Of a stretch of DNA of 64,000 bases, positions 18,842-26,119 are shown in pieces; the stretch's first letter is position 1; every line of letters starts with the position of its first letter. The DNA is from Chitinophagales bacterium. Lineage in GTDB: Bacteria; Bacteroidota; Bacteroidia; Chitinophagales; UBA2359. The DNA lies in NCBI GenBank assembly GCA_020628375.1, contig JAHDFD010000003.1, positions 62,001-126,000 on the forward strand, read 5' to 3'. The notes beneath the pieces are model-generated. The model was not told the DNA's origin. It worked only from the letters and a program-made list of their open reading frames with translations, and made no database searches. The position numbers and the translations under genes were made by a program.

Positions 18842-21418
18842 TTATTCTTTTACCGCTTCTTTTTTCTTCTTTCTTTCCACTAAATCATTATCTACAGCAG
18901 CAATCATTTTGTCAATGTCTAATTCTTTTCCTAAAAAATCAGCCATCTGTTTTGCAGTTTTTTCCGGATCAGCAATTATATCTTCATAATTTAATTGCAG
19001 TTCCTCAACCTCAGAACGTCGTTCAAACCACTTACGAGAACGTGCAATTGTTCTTTCTAGTTTTTCAAAAGCAAACAAGCCTATCACTTTTTTCTGCTTA
19101 TTAGCTACTGCTAATTTAGAATCTAATATATCAGCAAGTTTTCTATTAATATTAATTACTTTATATCTGAAGAAAGCTGGCAAATATCCTATTTTACTTG
19201 CCGGAATTTTAACCACAGCATCTTTTATTTCTTTTAGTTTTCTTCTATTGTGGTGAATATCTTTAATGAACTCATGTTCGAAATATCCATGCGGATTATG
19301 TTCATCCGCCTGCTTTATTTCATCCGTAAAGACATCCATACCGCCTTCATTCAGCATACGCATCACCAGAGAAGTACCTGCTCTTCGCAAACCAGTTACA
19401 ATGTGTATCGTTCCTTCTATTTTGGTTAATTCTTCTAATTCTTCTTTTATGTTTTGTGCATGGCTCGGGTTCTTTAATTTCTCATTATAGATATACAATA
19501 ATTTTTCACGTGCCTGATTGAATTTAGGAAACATAGACAATGCTACCTGATATGCTTCTGCTGCTCTATCATATATACCTAACTCTAATAAACAATCGCC
19601 AAGTGCTTTATGAGCTAGTGGGAATTGGTATCGTAAACCTATGGCATTCAAGAAAGATTCTGCAGCTTTTTCAAATGCCCCCTGACGCATAAATATCGTT
19701 CCCAGAATACGGTGTGCCTCCGGGTTTTCATAATTGATCGCTAACTCTCTGTTAACTGCTTCAAATGCTTTTTGAAAGCGTCTCAGGTTATTATAATTTC
19801 TTGCTAATAAGAGATTCAAACCAGCAGCTTCTGGGTTCTTCTCAAAAGCAGCATTAAAAGCTTCCAAGGCTTTTTGATATTTCTGCTCTTTCATTAAAAT
19901 AGTACCATCTAAAATACGTAAGTTAGGTGTATCTGTTAGGTTCAGTTCAAATACTTCATCAGCGACTTTACGCGCTTCTTGAAGCATTTCTAAACCTAAG
20001 TAAGTATTTACCAAACGAATACCAAATCTGGAATTATCTCTATTCTCTTCCCACAATTCTTCAAATAATGGTAAAGCATCCAACAATTTCCCACCATTTA
20101 CATAAGCTCTTGCCAGAAAGTACTTATTGTACATGATCGTACGTTCAATCGCTGCCTGAGCATTTGGTCCGGGATCTTCAATATATCCAAGGTCTATTAA
20201 CTGTTGTAATGATGCTTTTGCTTCGTCAGGATCTACTTCTATTTCTTCTTTGTGCTGCCCATCATAGCCTTCTTCGTCTTCCCAACTATCGATCACTTCA
20301 ACATTTATGGGTTCTTCGAAAATATTCATTAATACTTTACCATCAAAATCTTTGGCAACCGGCAATCCTAATATAGGTAATATTGTTGGAGTAATATCGA
20401 GCAAACTTGCACCATAAATACGTTCATCCTGTTTAATACCCGGTCCTTTTGCCACTATAATTCCATAAGGACTGTGTTCTAATGCAGGAGCTGCAGGTTC
20501 ATCTCTCAAAGGCAATTTAGTAGGACGAAGGTGATCTGGATGAAAACCGTGGTCAGAAACCAACATTACAATAGCATCATCACCCGCCAAATCGAGTAAT
20601 CTACCCAATAGCATATCGTGGTAACGATAACCAGCAACATTTACATTATTAAAGAGATCATACATATCTCTGGGTAAATGTTCGCGGTATGGTGGATGAT
20701 ATTTCATAAATCCGTGCCCATAATGGTCAATGGCATCATAATAAACACAGAAAAGGTCGTAATCTTCATGTTCCATTACATGTGTAGCGGCAGCGTGTAT
20801 AGAAGCTGCATCTGAGGTTATGCTATTAATAGAACCATACAATTTTTGGTATTTTGGATTTTTTGTGTCAATCGTATCCATATTACTTAAAAACGGAGCT
20901 AGGTGCGCAGAGGTTAGTTCTTTAGTATGTACTCTTAAACTAGCGTAAAAATCAGCCTTTTCTTCCGGATGCACTGTTCCTGGTGCAAGCGGCCAGTCAT
21001 TTGGGTTTTTATTCGATTTCTGGAAAAAATTGGAAATAGAAATTCCATTGATTGGTTCGGCAGGATGGCTCGGCCACCAACCGACCTGATGGCATTTCAT
21101 ATTTCTCATGGTCAACATATTCCATATAGCTCTCACCTTTCTTGCTGTAATATATATCGGTCTTACTGCCTCACCAGATGTATCAGGTTCTGTAAAACCA
21201 TGTACACCATGTTTATACGGTCTCTTTCCTGTTGCGATTGCTGTCCACAAGGTAGGAGACATAGGCGGATCTAAAGTAGCCAAATTCCCCATCACACCAT
21301 CGTTGATCATGCGTTCAAGGTTAGGCATCATTCCAAGGTCCAATAATGGATTTATCAATTTCCAGTCGGCCGCATCCCAACCTATTAAAACTACTTTTTT
21401 TGCTAATTTCTTTCCCAT
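18842..21418 (-). CDS. Type I phosphodiesterase-like / TPR / sulfotransferase-like fusion, metal site intact
   Basis: 858 aa from the ATG at 21418 (MGKKLAKKVVLIGWD). An in-frame ATG ten codons earlier exists, but the later one aligns exactly with the paralogue's start. Residues 1-375 are an alkaline-phosphatase-superfamily (type I phosphodiesterase/nucleotide pyrophosphatase) domain with likely metal ligands present: Asp15 (GWDAAD), nucleophile Ser54 (MSPTLW), Asp218/His222 (YYDAIDHYGHG), Asp289/His290 (VSDHGF) and His315. Residues about 410-650 are TPR repeats. Residues about 670-858 are a sulfotransferase-like P-loop domain ('IVTGLRRAGTS', second motif 'INRKLADILDS'). No signal peptide is visible. 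Substrates of either catalytic domain are unknown. It lies 65 bp downstream of its paralogue and 27 bp before the FG-GAP gene. Confidence 0.8.
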   Translation of the reverse strand: MGKKLAKKVVLIGWDAADWKLINPLLDLGMMPNLERMINDGVMGNLATLDPPMSPTLWTAIATGKRPYKHGVHGFTEPDTSGEAVRPIYITARKVRAIWNMLTMRNMKCHQVGWWPSHPAEPINGISISNFFQKSNKNPNDWPLAPGTVHPEEKADFYASLRVHTKELTSAHLAPFLSNMDTIDTKNPKYQKLYGSINSITSDAASIHAAATHVMEHEDYDLFCVYYDAIDHYGHGFMKYHPPYREHLPRDMYDLFNNVNVAGYRYHDMLLGRLLDLAGDDAIVMLVSDHGFHPDHLRPTKLPLRDEPAAPALEHSPYGIIVAKGPGIKQDERIYGASLLDITPTILPILGLPVAKDFDGKVLMNIFEEPINVEVIDSWEDEEGYDGQHKEEIEVDPDEAKASLQQLIDLGYIEDPGPNAQAAIERTIMYNKYFLARAYVNGGKLLDALPLFEELWEENRDNSRFGIRLVNTYLGLEMLQEARKVADEVFELNLTDTPNLRILDGTILMKEQKYQKALEAFNAAFEKNPEAAGLNLLLARNYNNLRRFQKAFEAVNRELAINYENPEAHRILGTIFMRQGAFEKAAESFLNAIGLRYQFPLAHKALGDCLLELGIYDRAAEAYQVALSMFPKFNQAREKLLYIYNEKLKNPSHAQNIKEELEELTKIEGTIHIVTGLRRAGTSLVMRMLNEGGMDVFTDEIKQADEHNPHGYFEHEFIKDIHHNRRKLKEIKDAVVKIPASKIGYLPAFFRYKVININRKLADILDSKLAVANKQKKVIGLFAFEKLERTIARSRKWFERRSEVEELQLNYEDIIADPEKTAKQMADFLGKELDIDKMIAAVDNDLVERKKKKEAVKE

Positions 21419-21483
21419 TATTCTTTTGAGATTTTGAGATTTGAACAAATTATTTAAGTTCGATTCTCATAATTTACAAATTG

Positions 21484-23952
21484 TTATGCATTTATTTCAT
21501 CGGCTCTTTCACGATACAATGTAGGATCTATCGTTGCTGCCATTTTGTTTACATCAGCATTTTCTAATTTCAGGAAATCTTTTACTGCCTGAGCATATTT
21601 AAGTGGATCAGCAATTGCTTCATGATAAGGCACTTCGATCATTTCAACATTCTTACTTTTTTCAGCCCAATTTCGCACATCATTACGGTTTTTCTCGAAA
21701 GTATCTTTCAGTGCTAAAGATTCCTGTAGTGCTTTTGCTTTATCCAATCTACCCAACATTTTATGTTGAGAAGTCAATACTTCTTCAATTGGTCTGTCCA
21801 TGAATACAATTTTATAATTATAAACATGAGGTAAGTTCGTTAACAAGTGTGAAATAATTTTCACCACTTGACCTCCAACCTCGTGTAAAATTTTATTATT
21901 GGTTGCCAAAGCTTTAATTGCTTCATGCTCGTAATAACCTTTCTTATTGTTTTCGTCCGCTTCTCTTAAGCCATCTGTGAATGCTTCTAGTCCTGCATTC
22001 ACTAACATTTGCATCATCATAGAGGTTCCTGATCTTGGTAAACCTGAAACAATGATCATATCACCTCTAGAGCCTATAGAGTCTTCATAAGCTTTACGAA
22101 GCTCCTCTAGCTTTTCAGTATCCTTCAAATAATCGCGATAAATGGTAATGCGCATTTGGTTTGCTTGCTTAAGTATATTTTCAGGAACATTAGGCAATCT
22201 TAGTACTTTTTCAAATTCTGCTACCGCTTTTTCAAATTTACTAGTTCTCATAAAACAAGTTCCTAAATGAAAATGACCTAAAGCGTGTTGTGGAAGTAAT
22301 TCCAGAAGACTTTCTAAAGGTTCAATTGCTACATTGAATCTTTTACGATTCATTAAAATAGTAGCCAATTGATAATAAGCTCCCGGACTAGGATGATTAT
22401 TAATTTCTTTCTTTAATTCCTTTTGTGCCTCTGGTATTTTTTTCATTTGCAAATAGCATTCAGCTATTATTCGATGCAAATCTCTTCTTTTACCAACCTT
22501 AGAAGAAGCTATATTCAAACTTTGATCAGCAGACCTGAATTTCATTTCTGCAGCTAAGATATTTGCTTTTAAGATTCTAACTTCAACAAGCTCTCGGTTA
22601 GAATTTTGCAATACATTCTCTATACATTCTTTTAATTGATCTTTCATTCCTAACGAAAGATAACAATTCGCTAAACGACAAGCATACCAAGGGTTATCAG
22701 GCTCTAATTTAGTTAGTTCTATATAATTACTAATAGCCGCATTGAGGTTATTAACACTAGTTTGCAGTTGTGCCTTTAGGTATTTACTAGTTGTAGTTGA
22801 AGGTGTAAAACCATAAGTTTTAATTCTTTTTTGAGCTTCTTTATTTAAGCCGTATTGAACTATCTGATGCTCCTCTGTTTCATAACTTTCTATTGCTTCC
22901 TCTTCTATGTTATTCAATTTTCTGAATACAAGTGCTTTACCAGGAATATCTTTAGCTAAAGGAAGGCCTAATGCAAGTAAAATGGTTGGTACAATATCCG
23001 TTGGGTTTATGTCATATATAGTTTGCAGGCTGGCAACTCTACTAGTTTTTCTAAGGTATGTTCCGTTTGTATAAACTTCTAATGCCTCGTTTTTTCTATT
23101 TTGAAACTCACACCAGTTTTTATCTTCCAGGAAACCACATTCCGAAATGAGAATGACATCTGTTTCTTCATCGCAGTAGTTCAGTAATTCTCCAAGTTGT
23201 TTGTCAAGGAATTTATAAGCTCCTTTAACAACATCTTTTAAATCATCTGAAGCTTCTATATGCGCCATCATAAATTGCTTCTGAAGCAGATAAAGCTCGT
23301 TAAAGAATACGCCACAGAAATCCCATTCTTTATCCTGTTCGAGTATATGCTTTGAAACAGCAGTAATACTTAGCGTATCTGCAATGAATTTTTTGATCGG
23401 TTCTAATGCTTTTTTAACATCTATATCATTTACATCTACTTTCTTAATGTCATGGATAAAGTAAGCGAGGTCTTCATCCGTAACATCTTCCGTTTTTACT
23501 TTCAGTGAATTAAATTCACTTAACTTATCAGCAGGTGCGACTGAATCATTATTTTCATCGAACAAGAATTGGTCAGAAACTGAATAACCGTTTATTTTCT
23601 CGGCTGGATGGCTTGCCCAACAACCAATCTGATGGGCTTTCATTCCTTTATCTGACAGAATATTCCAGATTGCTTTTGTTACCCTTATGTTAGAACCTGC
23701 AAGTGATTCTAGTTCATCTATATCTGTATAGGAAGCTATGTTATGCTGAAAAGGATATTTTCCAGTTACTAGCGTAGTCCATTGAGAGGGTTGTAAAGTT
23801 GGTGTACTAGATTTGGTTAAACCATGAACTCCAAGTTTAAGTAATGATTTAAAATTTGGAAGCTCTCCTTCTTCTGCAAGTCTTGATAAAATATTCCATT
23901 CTGCTGAACTCCATCCAATCAGCATTACGTTTTTAGCAATTCGTTTCGCCAT
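21484..23952 (-). CDS. Paralogous phosphodiesterase-like / TPR / sulfotransferase-like fusion with lost metal site
   Basis: 822 aa with the same order as the protein at 18842: alkaline-phosphatase-superfamily fold (1-370), TPRs (about 380-620) and a sulfotransferase-like domain with a good P-loop ('VSGLPRSGTSMMMQM', about 634-649) and second motif ('MDRPIEEVLTS'). The N-termini align without gaps over the first 64 residues. The expected metal and nucleophile residues are replaced: Asp15 to Ser, Ser54 to Gln, the 'DAIDH' segment to 'NELYL', 'SDHGF' to 'SECGF', and the late His ('EHSPYG') to Tyr. The phosphodiesterase part is therefore probably inactive, while the sulfotransferase part looks intact. 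A regulatory or scaffold role for the dead domain is inference. Confidence 0.8.
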   Translation of the reverse strand: MAKRIAKNVMLIGWSSAEWNILSRLAEEGELPNFKSLLKLGVHGLTKSSTPTLQPSQWTTLVTGKYPFQHNIASYTDIDELESLAGSNIRVTKAIWNILSDKGMKAHQIGCWASHPAEKINGYSVSDQFLFDENNDSVAPADKLSEFNSLKVKTEDVTDEDLAYFIHDIKKVDVNDIDVKKALEPIKKFIADTLSITAVSKHILEQDKEWDFCGVFFNELYLLQKQFMMAHIEASDDLKDVVKGAYKFLDKQLGELLNYCDEETDVILISECGFLEDKNWCEFQNRKNEALEVYTNGTYLRKTSRVASLQTIYDINPTDIVPTILLALGLPLAKDIPGKALVFRKLNNIEEEAIESYETEEHQIVQYGLNKEAQKRIKTYGFTPSTTTSKYLKAQLQTSVNNLNAAISNYIELTKLEPDNPWYACRLANCYLSLGMKDQLKECIENVLQNSNRELVEVRILKANILAAEMKFRSADQSLNIASSKVGKRRDLHRIIAECYLQMKKIPEAQKELKKEINNHPSPGAYYQLATILMNRKRFNVAIEPLESLLELLPQHALGHFHLGTCFMRTSKFEKAVAEFEKVLRLPNVPENILKQANQMRITIYRDYLKDTEKLEELRKAYEDSIGSRGDMIIVSGLPRSGTSMMMQMLVNAGLEAFTDGLREADENNKKGYYEHEAIKALATNNKILHEVGGQVVKIISHLLTNLPHVYNYKIVFMDRPIEEVLTSQHKMLGRLDKAKALQESLALKDTFEKNRNDVRNWAEKSKNVEMIEVPYHEAIADPLKYAQAVKDFLKLENADVNKMAATIDPTLYRERADEINA

Positions 23953-24027
23953 TCTCTAAATTGAGGTTTTGTATAAATAGTAAGTCGTATTCTCGGTTAA
24001 ATATGTTGCACCGAAATAGAAAGAAAA

Positions 24028-24207
24028 TTATTTATCTTCTTTGTTATTTTCCTTTTCTTTCATTAAGTTTTCTAAATGTGCGTCTCTTGCTTCACGCCAC
24101 ATTTGTAATCCGCGGTATCCCAAAGCCAATAATCCTAGTGATCCTTCTGGTGGAATTTGATATTTATCACCTTTTTTGTACTCGGGTTGTTTATTTGTTT
24201 CAGCCAC
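24028..24207 (-). CDS. Small 59-aa protein, GTG start, unknown function
   Basis: Reading from GTG at 24207 gives VAETNKQPEYKKGDKYQIPP followed by a hydrophobic, Gly/Leu-rich 'EGSLGLLALGYRGLQMWREAR' stretch and a charged tail ending NNKEDK. An upstream in-frame ATG at 24369 exists, but that extension would run through the REP-like array and a TAnnTTTG promoter-like box at 24234-24241, so I prefer the GTG. The protein is 75 bp upstream of the inactive-paralogue gene and would be the first gene of the cassette. Function unknown. The short hydrophobic patch might lie against the membrane or bind a partner. Confidence 0.55.
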   Translation of the reverse strand: MAETNKQPEYKKGDKYQIPPEGSLGLLALGYRGLQMWREARDAHLENLMKEKENNKEDK

Positions 24208-24233
24208 TGTTAGTAAATTTTGAGTAAAGTTTA

Positions 24234-24241
24234 CAAATATA
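24234..24241 (-). promoter_or_regulatory. Bacteroidota-type -7 box candidate for the 24207-15440 cassette
   Basis: On the minus strand the sequence reads TATATTTG, matching TAnnTTTG, with a TGTTT about 18 bp upstream in place of the usual TTTG -33 box. It ends 27 bp before the GTG at 24207. Confidence 0.35.
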
Positions 24242-24278
24242 CAGTAATTGTAATTTATTAAACATATTGAGGGGTGAA

Positions 24279-24548
24279 AATGGCCCTTCGACTGCGCTCT
24301 GGGGACCTTGGGGTTGGTGCTTCGGCTGCGCTGGTGTTCCAGTCCAATCAGGACAAGCTCAGCAATCATTGTGAGTCGGTCCTTCGACTACGCTCATTTA
24401 AGTTTGGCCCTTCGGCTGCGCTCAGGGACCGGGGTTTGGTGCTTCGACTACGCTCAGGGGCCTAATTTCGGCTGCGCTCAGCAACCTAGCTTTGGATATG
24501 CTCAACAAGCTTTGCAAGGTTAGTGAGCGTAGTCGAACTAACGAAATA
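24279..24548. repeat. REP-like array left of the GIY-YIG gene
   Basis: About seven direct, degenerate copies of CTTCGRCTRCGCTC(A) followed by GGGACC or similar occur near 24285, 24319, 24383, 24409, 24440, 24466 and 24490. The array closes with one copy in the opposite orientation (GGTTAGTGAGCGTAGTCGAA at about 24519). Open frames across it are low-complexity and unsupported. Confidence 0.8.
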
Positions 24549-24598
24549 GTTTATCTTTATTCTTAAATTTAATTATCACTGCCATGATAGGAGGATTT

Positions 24599-24895
24599 AT
24601 GTACATTTTAAAATGTAATGACGGTAGTTATTATATAGGTTCAACTAAAAATTTACACTTAAGATTACAACAACATTATGAAGGTAAAGGTGCAATTTAT
24701 ACTGCCAAACGATTACCTGTAAAGTTGGTTTATTTTGAGGTTTTTGAACATGTTAGCTTAGCCTTTAAAAGAGAACATCAATTGAAAAAATGGTCTCGAA
24801 AGAAGAAAGAGGCTTTAATAGGTAATGAATTTGATGCACTACATAAGTTGGCTGAATGTCAGAATGATACGCATTATAAAAACTTTGAGGGATAG
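24599..24895 (+). CDS. GIY-YIG family nuclease-like protein
   Basis: 98 aa from the ATG at 24599, chosen because AGGAGG at 24589-24594 sits five bases before it; the in-frame ATG at 24584 lacks such a site. The N-terminus 'MYILKCNDGSYYIGST' carries both halves of the GIY-YIG signature ('YIL' and 'YIG'), followed by 'LRLQQH' with the conserved Arg and 'FKREHQLKKW' with the conserved Glu of small stand-alone GIY-YIG proteins (the UvrC-like, UPF0213-type group). Such proteins are predicted endonucleases of unknown role. It lies on the plus strand between two arrays of the same REP-like core (24279-24548 and 24896-25077), its stop directly followed by the second array. Confidence 0.85.
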   Translation: MYILKCNDGSYYIGSTKNLHLRLQQHYEGKGAIYTAKRLPVKLVYFEVFEHVSLAFKREHQLKKWSRKKKEALIGNEFDALHKLAECQNDTHYKNFEG

Positions 24896-25077
24896 TCCTT
24901 CGGGTATGCTCAGGGGGGCTAAGAGGTGTCGGCCCTTCGGCTTCGCTCAGGGACCTTGGGGGTTGGTACTTCGGCTGCGCTCAGGGACCTAATTTCGGCT
25001 GCGCTCCTTTAGGTTTGCAGCAACTTCGATAAGGTTAGTGAGCGTTGTGGCAGCCACTGCTGCCGAACTAACGAACT
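24896..25077. repeat. REP-like array right of the GIY-YIG gene
   Basis: Direct degenerate copies of CTTCGGCTKCGCTCAGG lie near 24896, 24930, 24968 and 24993. A longer opposite-orientation element follows (about 25034-25075), GGTTAGTGAGCGTTG...CGAACTAACGAA, with an inserted GTGGCAGCCACTGCTGC hairpin-like segment. The array ends against the stop codon of the gene at 25078. Confidence 0.8.
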
Positions 25078-25773
25078 CTAACGACCTTCAAGGTTCGTAA
25101 AAGCTTCACTTAATTTTTCAAAATCGTTTTTTCTTAAACAGCTTATCATCCAAATTATAATAACGATTGCTAAGCTTGTTCCTATAAAATACAAGTAAGT
25201 GTTTGCGTATAGATAGAAGCTTTTCCAGAAGCCTTTTAAGTCCAATATTTTCATCCATTCATGGCGATTGACTTCTACGGTTAACTTCACCCAATATTTA
25301 AACCAGAGAAATAAGTGAAATAGCACCAATGCAATAACAAGTGAACCAATTCTGCGCTTCCATGAAATAGGGGTTGCCAACACTAAAACCATTAATAAGA
25401 TCATCGGCACCAAAGAGAATTCCCAAATTTCAAGGCGAAACCTTGCCTGAGGCACATCTAACTTCTTGATTTTCTGAAAACCCGCTTGTTTATTGATTTT
25501 TTCAGCTTCTTGTTCCATCATTTTCTGAACTTTCTTGCTAGTAACCGTTACCAGCATATATTCAGTCATTTCCATCGCTTTAGACTTACCCATTTCATAA
25601 GAATAAACTACTTGCCCATCTTCGGTGTAAGTGCTGTGCATGGTCTTCATACAATTCATAATAAATGATTTGTAAGCAAGATCACCTTTTAAACCTGAAA
25701 AGATACCTAATAGTACCACATAAGCAATTATTGCTGTTAAAAGAAATTTACCTAATGACTTTAGTGTTATCAA
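25078..25773 (-). CDS. Membrane protein of unknown function, four predicted helices
   Basis: 231 aa. Hydrophobic segments lie at about residues 9-28, 120-138, 145-165 and 195-215. The roughly 90-residue segment between helices 1 and 2 is hydrophilic, rich in Met, Lys and Glu, and would face one side of the membrane. The only start in frame is TTG at 25773 (an ATT lies six codons earlier), so the N-terminus is uncertain. The C-terminal tail is charged ('KNDFEKLSEAF'). It has no operon partner: REP-like repeats flank both ends. I do not recognise the family. Confidence 0.6.
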   Translation of the reverse strand: MITLKSLGKFLLTAIIAYVVLLGIFSGLKGDLAYKSFIMNCMKTMHSTYTEDGQVVYSYEMGKSKAMEMTEYMLVTVTSKKVQKMMEQEAEKINKQAGFQKIKKLDVPQARFRLEIWEFSLVPMILLMVLVLATPISWKRRIGSLVIALVLFHLFLWFKYWVKLTVEVNRHEWMKILDLKGFWKSFYLYANTYLYFIGTSLAIVIIIWMISCLRKNDFEKLSEAFTNLEGR

Positions 25774-25816
25774 AAAACTGAGTTGAATATTAAACTTTAA
25801 AACGGTTTTTTCTTTA

Positions 25817-25861
25817 TGGCAGTTCGACAGCGGTGGCTGCCACTACGCTCACTGACCATAC
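25817..25861 (+). repeat. Long-form REP-like element with hairpin insert
   Basis: GGCAGTTCGACAG, CGGTGGCTGCCAC and TACGCTCACTGACC in sequence. It is the same long form as the element at 25034-25075 in opposite orientation, and the core equals that at 14598-14623. The insert contains the hairpin GTGGC-T/A-GCCAC. Confidence 0.75.
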
Positions 25862-25935
25862 GAAAAAAATAGTTTTAAAGTCCATTAATAAGTATCAAAG
25901 GTATAAAAAAAGAGGGTTTGTTGTAAAGGTTTGGG

Positions 25936-26098
25936 AGATATTATAGGGAATTCCAGTATGAGAGGTGTGCCGATAGTTTGAGGGGATTCCGGCATGAGGG
26001 GGATGCCGCTAGTTCGAGGGATTCCGGCATACGCCGGAATGACTACATGTGCCGGAATGACCAAGAACACCGGAATGACCGAGGAGGTTGGAATGACT
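25936..26098. repeat. Composite palindromic repeat array upstream of sdaA
   Basis: The centre is ATTCCGGCATACGCCGGAAT (26021-26040). To the left are about two spaced half-units of GGGATTCCGGCATGAG type at about 36-38 bp spacing. To the right are about three CCGGAATGAC half-units at about 17-18 bp spacing. Its closest match in the window is the array at 27587-27740. Confidence 0.85.
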
Positions 26099-26119
26099 GA
26101 TATTGATTAGTTTTGTGTT

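Noticed and set aside
24208-24369. Longer N-terminus (ATG at 24369) for the small protein at 24028.
   Set aside because: The extension is translated REP-like repeat and crosses a promoter-like box; its composition differs from the conserved-looking remainder.
24584-24598. Upstream ATG for the GIY-YIG gene.
   Set aside because: It lacks a ribosome-binding site, whereas AGGAGG is placed correctly for the ATG at 24599, which also starts at the usual family N-terminus.
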